Below, piece after piece: positions 48,176 to 59,700 of a stretch of 64,000 nucleotides of DNA. A program made the position numbers and the translations under genes. Source of the DNA: Microcebus murinus (Eukaryota; Chordata; Mammalia; Primates; Cheirogaleidae); NCBI RefSeq assembly GCF_040939455.1, contig NC_134117.1, forward strand, positions 26,405,501 to 26,469,500. Direction: 5' to 3'. The notes beneath the pieces were generated by a model, which saw only the letters and a program-made list of their open reading frames with translations, was not told the DNA's origin and searched no databases. Positions within the stretch are counted from its first letter, which is position 1. Every line of letters begins with the position of its first letter.

Positions 48176-48960
48176 TTTTTTTTTTTTTTTGCCCCAGAGA
48201 CTTTCTAGCAGTATAATTGTTACTTGACCTTACTTGAAAAGCAGTATCCAAATGCTTTATTTTAAATAGATCACATTAACCAACTTAATTTTTAGATTCT
48301 TTATTGTTAGAATAACTTCCTAAGTCAGCCTCCAGTTGTGTTTCATCTCTTTCACCTGCATTTTATTTGGTGTTTGAAGAAAGGAAAGAGAAAAGCAAAT
48401 ATGTATTGTACTGTTTATACTAAATCTTTGGGATTTATTGATAAATTTGTTTCAAGGTAATGTATTAGGAAAACTTTCCTAGGCTGAAGATATAAGTGCT
48501 TATACATCTGATGGCCGTTTATTCATTTTCTTTCAAATGAATGTTTTGAAAACAAATGAAGAGCAGCTTTCCTTCTTTCTTCCTTTAAGTGTTCAGGTAT
48601 AGGATACTCAAATGTTCCTGCTGGATTCCAGCTGCAGCAGTGTGATACCCTTCTGTTCAATGGTTGGTTTGTTCTTTTCTTATAACCAACAAAGTGGACA
48701 CAAGTACATGATCCCAAAGATATACAGTAACTAGTTAATTCTAGCTGATGGGAGACCAGAAAATTTAGAAGTGGATGGTTTGATATTATTGTAAATAAAA
48801 AGAAGGTCTGGATGGGACAAAAAGAAAATCACTGGGCAGAAGAGATACCTGCTTGAACTGGTTTTTATTGTAATTGAAAGTGCCCTACTCTGGAGAAAAA
48901 TATGCCACAAAGGACATTTATTACCAAGAGAAGCTAGCATCAGGATTTAAGGCAGGAAGG
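48176..48960 (-). pseudogene. Possible processed retrocopy, parent unknown
   Basis: On the minus strand an open frame of 64 codons (48717-48523, ...GTFEYPIPEHLKEERRKAAL...) is followed by A/T-rich sequence with AATAAA hexamers and then a 16-base A-run (T-run on plus at 48176-48191). The layout suggests a retrocopied mRNA 3' end. I do not recognise the protein. No target duplication was confirmed. Confidence 0.3.
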
Positions 48961-49089
48961 GATAGGCTAACTCTACTGTTTTGTGCAAATGCAGTCAGGT
49001 TTATGATCAGGACCGCTCCTATCTATAAAGCTGCTAACCCCTAAGTCTTGAAGGGAAAAGATAAACACCAGCTGCCACAAGCTTTACAA

Positions 49090-50340
49090 CAGAAGGCCTG
49101 GACAACATGAACCATTTTTCTGGATTGGTGCCATTGATACTATGGTTTGGAGATGCTAGCACCATGCTTCTTGTATAGCCTGGAGAAATCACAGCCAATG
49201 AAACCTCTTTTCTTTATAAATTACCCAGCCTTAGGTATTCCTTTATAACACCACAAAGGGACTAAGACAGAAAATTGGTACTGAGGAGTGGGTTGTTGAC
49301 ATAAAGATACCTGAAAGTGTGAAAATGGCTTTGGAACTGGGTAACGGGCAGAGGTTTAAAGAGTTTGGAGGGCTCAGAAGAAGACAGAAAGATAGGGAAA
49401 GTTTGGAACTTATTAGAGACTGATTAAGTGGTTGTCATCTAAGTGCTGATAGAAATACAGACAGAAAAGGCCCTGTTGATGAAGTCTCAGATGGAAATGA
49501 GGAACTTACTGAAAACTAGAGCAAAGGTCAACCTTGTTACAACATAGCAAAGACTGTCCATGCCTTAAGGCTTTGTGGGAAGGCAGAACTTAAAATTAAA
49601 AGGGAAGCAGAGCATAAAAACTTGAAAAATTTGAAGCCTGGCCAGTGGCAGAGAAGGAAAGAGCATTTTCAGGAGAGGAATCCAAGAATTTGCTAAAAAG
49701 ATTAGCACAGATAAAAGGAAGCCAGGTGCTTAATAGTCAGAACAATGCAGAAAAAGCCTGAAAAGCATTTGAGAAATCTTCCAGGCTGTCGCTCCCAACA
49801 TAGCCCTGAGGCCTAAGACAGAGTGGTTTTGGAGGCCCCCAGGGATGCTGCCTTTCTGTTAAGTTTTGGCAGCTGCCACATGATGTTAAGTCTGCTGGCA
49901 CACAGAATGCAGGAGCTATTGAGGCTTGGCAGCTTCCATCCAGGTTTTAGAGGATGTATCAGAAAGCCTGAGTGCCCCAGCAGAAGACCGCCACATGGAT
50001 GGAGCCCCTGCAGAGAGAGTTTTTACTAAGGCAATGCCAAGCAGAATGCAGGGTTGGAGCCCCAGCACAGAATCTGCCCCAGAGCACTGCCTAGTGGAGC
50101 CTTGGGAACAGGCGACTGCCCTCCAGACCCCAGAATGATAGTCACCAGCAGCATGCACCCTCAGCCTGGAAAAGCCACAGGCTTTCTGACTCTAACCTGT
50201 GACAGCAGCCATGTAGGCTTTGCTCAGCAAAGCCATGGGGACAGGGATGCCCAAGGCCTTGGGAGCCCACGCCTTGCACCTATGTGCCCAGGATGCAGGA
50301 CATGAAGTCAAAGGAGATTTTGGAGCTTTAAGGTTTAATG
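49090..50340 (+). mobile_element. MaLR (MST/MLT1) LTR end plus internal sequence
   Basis: 49140-49268 is the 3' end of a MaLR LTR (TTCTTTATAAATTACCCAGC, then TAACACCACAAAGGGACTAA). The internal region follows: AAAATTGGTACTGAGGAGTG, TTTGGAACTGGGTAACGGGC AGAGG, AAAAGGGAAGCAGAGCATAA, and GGAGCTTTAAGGTTTAATG at the end. MaLR internal regions do not encode a conserved protein; the short ORFs here are incidental. Confidence 0.82.
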
Positions 50341-52159
50341 TCTATCCTGCTGGGTTGGCAACTGTACTTGCCAGATTATAAAATAATGTAATCTTAACTG
50401 GTATTTCTTTAAGGACAGAAGGATATTTCTCCTGTTAGCTGTTTTAACAGACACAATTATCCAGGGACAGAGTAATTGGTTTTTTGATTTATCAAGGTTA
50501 AGCAAAAAGGATGGTGAATACATGTAAATTAGGATTTAAGACTGATCAGTGAAGACATTTTGTGGTTTCCTGGTAGAGAAAAGAATGACAAATAGTGATA
50601 GAGAACAGCTCGCTAGTAAAATATATGATCGAGTATAGTGGTCTGCTTAATCCATTGGCAGGGGTATTCAGAAAGAATAGCTTGCTAAGTAAAAATCTCA
50701 TGTTGCAGAGGCTTTTCTTATTTGGGGGAAAAATAACTCATCTAAGAAACAGAAAACAAACATTTAGAAAAAAAATTCTTCAGCCATATTTACAGAGATC
50801 TCTGCGATGTTCTTTTAATTTCTAAACTATGGCTCTTATACAATGAAATATAGACATCATGCTTACTTTTCAACAGTGTCACACTCCAAAATTTTTGCAA
50901 ATACTACAACATTGAAGTATCTTGAAGATCTGGCAAATAAGCAATTATAACATTTGATACTTAATGTCTAAACCAAGAACAAACCTTCCTTCAAACTTCT
51001 TCACCATTCTCCCCAAAGTTCTCATATCACTAAATCTCTTATTTCTCTTTCCTAAAAGGTCCCAGCCTATTTGGGTTCACTTTCCCATCCCTTTCTCCTA
51101 GATCTCTTCTCTTTCTGCCCTTTTAAAATAAATCATGTAGCCTCTCTAGGTTTCTTCCAGTTTTTCTCTCTCCAGTCATTGTCCTCATCATACCAAAAAA
51201 ATGTCCGAAGATCAAGAAATGTAAAGAATTCTCTTCAGCAGGCAGGAAAAGCTATGGATACCATCCTATTTTAAGATTTGGATTTCCTGAAACACCTGCA
51301 TTATTTTTGCACTTCTGGGTGATGCTTATACTATGACATATTGCCAAATACTATATATTTTAACCAAAATGAGTTCACATTAATCCATTTTATAATATAC
51401 CACATTTTAACTTATTTAGCTTTAACTATGATTTATAGTTATGATTTTTCCCCTCTATCAGACTTTTTGGCCCCTTTTTTCTAATTGCTCCCCACCTCCT
51501 GAAATTTTAATACCATGTATATGCTATATATTTATTTATGGTCTATATGTATATCTGTGTTTTATACATAAAGAAGCATTTGGAACATAAAACTGAAAGA
51601 CATAACCTCAAATGCCATAATCCTGAATGTTGAAATCCCAAAAGATCTATATCCCTAAAGTCTAAAAATCCCTAATGTCTAAAATCCTAGAAATCACAAT
51701 CACAGGATGTTAGACAGAACTATTACCTAGTTGTTGTTGTTATGCAGAAGAAAATGGATTTCAATTGAATCTCCAAAACATAAAGACAGATTTGGAATTA
51801 GGTGCGATCAGATCAAAGTTTCTAAAGGTTTATTTCCAGGTGCTACCAATAATTTATTTTTTCTATTCAGCCCAATGCATTTGGTGGAAAATTCAGATGA
51901 GTGGGCTGGCTATGTAATACTGGTTAGGTGGTCTCATGGAGAAGACTACCTCAAGTTAAAGTATAATATAGTGACTGAAATGCAACACAGGTATTTAATA
52001 GTTCCATGGTGTACTAGCCTTTCTTAACTGCTAACACTGATAGAAGTACTGTGTTCTGCAGAAGGTGAGATTTACTCAGAGAGAAAGGAGAGAAAGAGAA
52101 GCAAATATGGCAAATTATTAACAATTGTGGGATCCAGGCATGTTCAAAATTTTCATAAT
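50341..52159. other. Intergenic, mostly unassigned
   Basis: Contains the AAATCCC-motif stretch at 51610-51690 and a 98-codon frame at 51731-52027 with no family I recognise. Confidence 0.45.
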
Positions 52160-53110
52160 AAAAATACAAATATATATATTTTTAATTTTAAAGAATTTTT
52201 CTTTCATTAGATTTATTCCCAGGCATTTGATACTGTATTGATTTTATTATGCATGGTTATACATGGTATCATGTTTTTAAAAGCAGCCTGACATATGATA
52301 AACTGTACCTATTTAAAATGTATAATTTGTTTTTATATTTGTATAAATAAAAGTTTTCATTTTATAATTTTTGCTGGAACACAGGAATGTAATTTTTTTT
52401 TTTTTTTTTGAGACAGAGTCTCACTTTGTTGTCCAGGCTAGAGTGAGTGCCGTGGCGTCAGCCTAGCTCACAGCAACCTCAAACTCCTGGGCTTGAGTGA
52501 TCCTTCTGCCTCAGCCTCCCGAGTAGCTGGGACTACAGGCATGCGCCACCATGCCCGGCTAATTTTTTACATATATATATCAGTTGGCCAATTAATTTCT
52601 TTCTATTTATAGTAGAGACGGGGTCTCACTCTTGCTCAGGCTGGTTTTGAACTCCTGACCTTGAGCAATCCGCCCGCCTCGGCCTCCCAAGAGCTAGGAT
52701 TACAGGCGTGAGCCACAGCGCCCGGCCAGGAATGTAATTTTTATATATTGACTTTGTATCCAGTAACCTTATTGAATTCACTTATTTATTCTAATAGATT
52801 TTTTAAGATTTTCTTTATATAATCATGATGTCTGCAAAGAATTAGTTTTATGTCTTCCCTTCCAATCCTTAAATTTTTCTTTTTTCTTACTGTACTAGCT
52901 AAGACAGCCAGCAAAATGATGCATAGAAATGCTGATAGAGGGTATCCTTGTCTGGCTTACAATCTCAGGAGAAAAGTGTCTACTATTTCACCATTAAATA
53001 TGATGTTTGCTACAATCAGTCAATATAACTTTAAGTGAAAATTTCTTTAAAGTCATATAATTTCTTAGTCTATGTGCTTGTCAAAAATGCTGGACTGATT
53101 CAATATTAGG
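52160..53110 (-). mobile_element. L1 ORF2 fragment split by an Alu
   Basis: Reverse complement of ORF2: TTTATTCCCAGGCATTTGAT upstream and TTGACTTTGTATCCAGTAAC, GGGTATCCTTGTCTGGCTTA downstream. AGGAATGTAATTTTT flanks the Alu at 52391-52727. Confidence 0.75.
52391..52727 (-). mobile_element. Lemur-type Alu inside L1
   Basis: Complete inverted Alu with ATCAGTTGGCCAATTAATT and a 15-base target duplication AGGAATGTAATTTTT. Confidence 0.95.
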
Positions 53111-53439
53111 TAGAAATAACTGTTAGGGTGAGTTGGAAGGTGAGTGTGAGATGACTAAGTTGTAAGCGTTGGCTTAGTGATAAAGAAAGGCACTTGATGT
53201 ACTCCGTGTGGGGATGGGGAATCATAAAAGTTCACGAAATAAACCTGTACCAGAAAGTAACATCATGTTGTTGCTTTGGGAATAGAATTTAAGATAAATA
53301 CAAAGAATTACACAAATGATACAAATGTCCCAAAGATACAGTTACTTTAAGATAATTATTTAATAGAATTATTTTGCTAGGATGCATAACATTGTGTAAC
53401 ATTCAAGTAGTAACTAAAATTAATTAAAAAACAATTACT

Positions 53440-53590
53440 AGCCAGGCACCATGGCATGCTCCCAGCTACTCAGGAGGCTGAAGGGAGAAGACTGCTTTAG
53501 GATAGTTCAAGGCTGCAGTGTGCTATAATCAATCATGCCTGTGCTCCAGCCTGGGCAACATAGGGAGACCCCATCTTTTTAGAGAAAAAA
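53440..53590 (+). mobile_element. Alu-related monomer
   Basis: GCCAGGCACCATGGCATGCT to CTGGGCAACATAGGGAGACC, left-arm type with a small deletion. Confidence 0.75.
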
Positions 53591-53739
53591 AAATAATTAA
53601 CGCCTGCCTGCTTTTCCTTGAGGTAGTGCATAAAGGATCCAGAAAAGATAAAGATGAAACATAATTGCTATTATTAATTTGTCTTTATTAAGAAAGTGTA
53701 CGATGATTGAAACACAAAGTATTAAAGCTGGAAAGAATT

Positions 53740-54295
53740 TACAAATGGGGAAATTGAACTCTAGAAAGGCTGTAACTTACTGATCAGTCAGGGTCCTGGT
53801 AGGAAACAGATGGTATACTTTAACAGAACAATTTGAGGAGAGTTTAATAAAAGGAACTATATACAAAAGTATGGGTATAGTTTAAGAAAACCAACAAGGA
53901 AAAAACAGTGTAGTAAGTCAGGACTAGTAACAGTCCAGATGTTACCACCCCATAAGGCCCAAAAGGCAAGGGGGGGGCTAGTTATCAGAACCCAGAAAAG
54001 GTATGAAGAGGAACAAACGACAGAGCTAATGATCCCTAAAGGGACACAGCCAACTCACAATAATTTGGTAGGGAGGGAACCTCCCACCCTCCCAGCTCCT
54101 GCTGACACTTTCCACGGACCAAGCCCCAGCTACTGATGTAGTCCATACAGTTAGCCTCTCAGGACACAGAGCAGAGCAAAGTGGAAAATGGATCTGAGGG
54201 GCAAACGGAAGATATCCAGCACAGTTACCAAAGTCAGTGATAGAGTCAGGATCAGAACCTATGTCCTGACTCCCAATTTACTGTCTTTTCTACTA
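53740..54295 (+). repeat. MIR interrupted by another old repeat
   Basis: AAATTGAACTCTAGAAAGGC at the start and GATAGAGTCAGGATCAGAAC at the end are MIR-like. GGGTCCTGGTAGGAAACAGA ... GAGGAGAGTTTAATAAAAGG between them belongs to another mammalian repeat. Confidence 0.45.
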
Positions 54296-54327
54296 GCGAA
54301 GTAATTTATACTAAGAGTACAGTATAC

Positions 54328-54640
54328 AGCCAGGCGTGGTGGCTCACGCCTGTAATCCTAACACTTTGGGAGGCTGAGGCGGGCGGATTGCTCAAGGTCA
54401 GGAGTTCAAAACCAGCCTGAGTGAGACCCCGTCTCTACCAAAAATAGAAATAAATTAATTGACCAACTAAAAATATATATACAAAAAATTAGCCGGGCAT
54501 GGTGGCGCATGCCTGTAGTCCCAGCTACTCGGGAGGCTGAGGCAGTAGGATCGCTGAGCCCCAGAGATTGAGGTTGCTGTGAGCCAGGCTGATGCCATGG
54601 CACTCACTCTAGCCTGGGCAACAAAGCGAGACTCTGTCTC

Positions 54641-54667
<27 letters not shown>
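54328..54667 (+). mobile_element. Lemur-type Alu
   Basis: Complete plus-strand Alu with a long A-tail. AGAGTACAGTATAC flanks both sides as a perfect target duplication. Confidence 0.96.
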
Positions 54668-54671
<4 letters not shown>

Positions 54672-54939
54672 TACAGTATACAATGTGGTGGGTATAATGT
54701 ATGAAGACTTACAATATTGTTGAGAAGAAACTTACACACATGAAATAATCAGTAAATACTAAAAACAGGACTAAAGTATAGAAAAATTGAGGTAGGGATG
54801 GATTACCTTATACTTCTTTTATATTCACACAGTGGAGGGCACAAAGTAAGTGCTGGCTTCATTACTCAATGCCTGGCTTCCCAGGAAAGGCATTTATACT
54901 ATGGAAGACTGATACTAGAAAGCTAACCCAAGAGAAAAG

Positions 54940-55135
54940 AATATCTATTGAGTACTTACTATGTATCTGGTGCTTTAATATATCATTTAGCTATACTAAT
55001 TTTACAAATGTTTAATTTTACAAATGAGGGCATTAAAGTTCAATAAATTGACCTTTTCATGGTTAAACTGGGAGCCAGGATATGATCCCAAGTGTGTCTG
55101 ATTTGCCTGGGAGTACTGCTCTCTGTATCATATCT
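54940..55135 (+). repeat. MIR SINE
   Basis: ATTGAGTACTTACTATGTAT CTGGTGC start, then GAGGGCATTAAAGTTCAATA AATTG and GGGAGCCAGGATATGATCCC. Confidence 0.7.
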
Positions 55136-56283
55136 GCAAACCAGAAGCATTTTAAAACAGAAAACTTGAGAGATTAGAAGCCTAGTGTTCAAGTCTCATA
55201 GACAACACTAATTTATTGTTAGACCTTGAGCAATTCCCATTACCTCTCAATACCTAGCTAATCTGTTTAAATAAAATCCAGATGATAACATTGAATTCTC
55301 CTGTCTCAGGAGAATCCAGAGTGAAGTCCAAGAGTGAGAGAGGGTTAGGCTAAATATGATTATGTTTGCATATGTACATGATAGTTACATACTGTACATC
55401 TATATTCCAAAGCCAACAGGAAAACTATTTTTGGGATATTTATTGCCTTTAGTAATAATCTAGATAAGCAAGAAAAAAAAACCCCCATTGAGGTTACTGT
55501 TAGTTTTAAGTTCGACTCCCATATATTTTCATAATTTACTTAGCAAATATTCTATGTTGAAATTAAGCCTGAAAAAGTGAAGAAAGAAATTAAGATTTTT
55601 TTTTTTGAAATTAAGATTTAAAGGTGAAAGAAGGGATATATTTAAATAAAGGCAAAGTTCTTGGTATATGCATTCATTAGTACCCAAATTTGTGCATGTA
55701 ATTCAGAGACTCCATTAATTAGTTTCCTGACCAAGAGCAAGCTCTTTATGCTTGTTACTCTCTTAAAATAAGAACAACAGTTCTATTACTAGTGTGTTAT
55801 TTGTATAAAATGAGATTATAAATATGAAAGTGACAGACATGGCTAGGGATGAACTTTGTCATTTAGGACCTGCTCATGGGACAAACATCTTTCATCACTA
55901 GAATCCATCTTCCCTGTCTGTGGCCTTAGTTAAAATAAACAGCTACTTTTATAACTTCTCTAACCTACTCAGTTTTTACTATAGGTCTTTGTACACTGTC
56001 AGATGGATCTTACAGTTAAGCCATTTCTCTGAGCTTACAGAAGTAGAAGAAACCTGGTGAACACCAGAGATCACTTCTGCCTTTATCTGTCTAGGAACTT
56101 TTATGTCCTGCTTCCCAAGTCTGGCAGTTTTCATGCTGTACCATTTTACTCTGTACCCACTGAGTACATAATGAAAAGAGAAAACGAAAATGAAGGAAAA
56201 ACAATACATCTTCCCTTTCATACTTGGCTACAGGCTGCATTCAGTAAATGAATAAGAGACTATACCATAATAGAATGGAAATT
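55136..56283. other. Intergenic, downstream of CUTC
   Basis: No gene or named repeat identified between the MIR at 55.0 kb and the CUTC poly(A) signal. Confidence 0.5.
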
Positions 56284-56620
56284 TTTATTTTACAAATGAA
56301 AAAGCAAAATACTGAATTCATACCTTGGAGATGAACTTTCCCAGTTTATCAATTAATTCCAATGAAAACAGACTAAGCTTTTGTCTGTGGAAGAATCACA
56401 GACCAGATTTAACCATTACCATGGCAATTGTTGATATGATTATGCAAAGGAAGTAACTATCTCTGTTGCAAGTTCTTTTTCTTCTTGGAAACATTCTCCA
56501 CAGCCACTTGAAACTTAAAAGATTATCTTGGCCAGAGAAAGTTAAAGCTGTGTCCTAGAGAATTGTAGATTATACTTCTACCTTCATCCTGTGACATCCA
56601 TGTCTCTCAGAGAGGTCTGG
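56284..56620 (-). terminator. CUTC: CUTC 3' UTR and AATAAA poly(A) signal
   Basis: After the CUTC stop codon an AATAAA hexamer occurs on the minus strand at 56289-56284, about 335 bases downstream, with no coding or repeat sequence in between. Cleavage would be expected some 10-30 bases further on, near 56260. This is the first good signal after the stop, so it is the likely end of the transcript, though alternative sites cannot be excluded. Confidence 0.55.
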
Positions 56621-56735
56621 CTAAACCAGGATATTCTTTGCAATAGCATTCAAAGTCCTTACTTTGGTCACATCTGTTACTTTTAGAGAATATTCGGAGT
56701 TAGAAAGTGAGGCGCCCATGGCAACAGATACATTT
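56621..56735 (-). CDS. CUTC: CUTC last coding exon with stop codon
   Basis: 115 bases encode [20 protein letters not shown] then [17 protein letters not shown] and a TAG stop at 56623-56621. The acceptor is TATTGCAG. This matches the human CUTC C-terminus apart from a few substitutions. Confidence 0.95.
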
Positions 56736-59700
56736 CTGCAATAGAAATAAAGGAACAGATAATTATGTAAGTTATTAAATAAGCCCTCCTATTAGAACTT
56801 CATTTTATAGGCTATTTCATAGCTTAGGAACAAGGGTAAGTCAAAGACCCTGGACTACCATATTCCATAATTTTCATTAATTAATTGTAATTAATGAATG
56901 AAATTTAATTAATTGAAACATTTAGTAGCTGAATCCACCAGACAGTATACTTGACTTTATATCTGGAAATTTAAGTTTTAAAGATCTTGCTTCTTTTACA
57001 TCATATTTTTCCCAACTTATAAATGGAAACATTCAACTACTATAAAATTACAGGAGTCTTCAAGTATTAAAAAAAACCCCACATAGTAGCTACAATTCCT
57101 TCATAGTGATAAAATTTCAAAATAACTGAAAATAGAGAGCAAAGGTAAGGACAGACTAAGTATTAAAGGTAGGAGAGAGGCCAGGCGTGGTGGCTCACGC
57201 CTGTAATCCTAGCACTCTGGGAGGCTGAGGTGGGCAGATGGCTCAAAGACAGGAGTTTGAAACCACCCTGAGCAAGAGTGAGACCCCGTCTCTACTATAA
57301 ATAGAAAGAAATTAATTGGCCAACTAAAAATATATAGAAAAAATTAGCTGAGTATGGTGGTGTGTGCCTGTAGTTCCAGCTACTCAGGAGGCTGAGGCAG
57401 CAGGATCGCTTGAGCCCAGGAGTTTGAAGTTGCTGTGAGCTAGGCTGATGCCATGACACTTGCCCAGGCAACAAAGTGAGATTCTGTCTGAAAAAATAAA
57501 TAAATAAAATAAAATAAAATAAATAAAGGTAGGAGAGAGAAAAATGGCTATAACTCTCCCATGGTGTTGTTATTAACTTTGCTAAAGGAAATCTTAGGCA
57601 AATGGGTACACACGCATAATCTGATTCATTTGAAGCTTAGCCACTGAATTAGTTTATTATTACCTGGTCCAAGTTCTCCGTATTTTTTAGAGAGGAGAGC
57701 AGGGATCTCCCCTCAATGTCTTAGAGATACAAAGGTTCACCCAAGTTCAGAAGAGCCTGATTATTTAAGGCAGGAAGAGAACCATTTTAGAAATGTTCTT
57801 CAACTGCAAAAACAACAATACTTACATAGTAATCACAACATTCCATTCTTTAATCATGGCATCAACTAAGGTTTTCCTATATGGGGAAATAAAGATTAAT
57901 CTATCTCATTCCTTCTTGTTTGAACCAAAGAACACATTTTTACCGAAACTTCATTCCTGAGTCTCTGGCAGACCGAGCAGAACAGTGGAATTCTGTAGCA
58001 CCTGAACCCTCAAGGATTCTTTGTAGATTTTTGTCTGTTATGCCACCCCCTATTGGAAAGATAAGTAATACATTAAGTATTTGAATTAAGTAATAGAATT
58101 TTGCATAAAATTTAATGAATAATGACTGCTTGCTTTACCTGGAATCCCCATTCTGAAAATTCTCATTGATTTAAGAATTACTCTCTCCCTACTAAGCTAG
58201 AATGAGATTATGAAAGTGATAAAAGATACAGATTACAGACTCTGGAGAACTACTAAGGTCATAGAACCTATGTGATAGAATCTTATATGTCCACTGGTTT
58301 ATATAACAATTCTATAACCTAGTGACTTTAAATCTAAAAAAATTACTCTGGTTCAAGGAAAATCATTGAGTGCTCTATCCCTGCTCTTCCCTCAATTAAA
58401 GCAAATACAAACTAAAATGAAAGGTAAGGACAGGGAGAGAAGAATCTACAAAAGCACAACTTCAAAGATGTGTCTTAAAGAGAGAAGCTTTAAGGTTCTG
58501 TCTCCAGTCCAGGATTTGAAGAGTACACTGACTTCACTGGAAATAGGAATAAGGCACAGTGTCAGACAGTTTATTAGTCACAATTATCAACTTTTTGTTT
58601 CTTTTTGCAGAAGAATCTGATTCTACTTTAAACTGTATAACCAAGTACTTTATGATGACATTTGTTTTGATAAACAATCTTATAAATATTTATAAAGAAT
58701 CATATTCTGAATTGGTATCAGATTATAAATATGAAATTAGTTTATTCATCTTTGTATCTTTGTCTCCTAATATATACAATGTATTCAATATCTTTTAGTG
58801 ACATTAATCTCAAGCTATTCAAGTTGCTGAAATAATCTGTATTTACAAATTCTTTCAGACTCATTAACTTGGCTTTTTCTTTTTTTCTTAGTGGTACAAT
58901 AGTATCGCTAAGCCCTAAGAAATAGAAAAATACAGACTAAGAAGCTAGATTTAGTTTGGAATCCTGGCTTCATCACTGTAGCTCTTCACAGCTGTGTGAT
59001 CTTAGATAAATGATTTAAATCCAGTGATCCTCAACTTTTTCATTAATAAAAGGAATAATACTGTATACCTCACAAGCTTGTTGTAAGTATTAAGAGATAA
59101 ATATATTATTTCCTTCTAACAAATAACAGAACATCTGGCCACTGACACACATGTTGCTCAGTTATTGATAGCAACTTTAGTACATGGGTAATACATTTTC
59201 CAAACACAGACTAAAACAGTTTTATGATTAAAAGGGACCCCAGAGAACAACTAGTTCAATATTGCTCTCTTTATAGATGAAGAAACCAGAGCCTAAATGT
59301 TGTAAGTTTCATTATGAAAGTTCTTAGGGGGCGACTATGTTCTATTTATCTTTATATTTCCCAATGATGAATACTCATTAGGCATTCAGATTGACTTACC
59401 CAGGAATTTTTACATGCTGGTACTTATTTACATGAAATTATAATGATTTGTTTTATAAGTCTATTCTGAGAGTTCCTCAAGTAGTTCCTCAAGGATTCAT
59501 TTCTGTTTTCACATCTACCATACAATTAGCATATAATATATATAATTATAATTGGCATATAATTAACATTTGCATGATAAGATTTGTTACATAAATTACA
59601 AATATTTTTGTATATAACATCCTCATGAGTCACAAGACTGTCAGCTTCTTGAGAAAGTAGTTTCTTATATAACTCTGCATACCAAGTAATGTGCTACACA

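Noticed and set aside
49823..50305. Overlapping frames of 68-83 codons on both strands
   Set aside because: They fall in MaLR internal sequence, which has no conserved protein; GC-rich composition alone explains the open frames.
51731..52027. 98-codon plus-strand frame
   Set aside because: No recognised family, no promoter or splice context. Left as unexplained and not called a gene.
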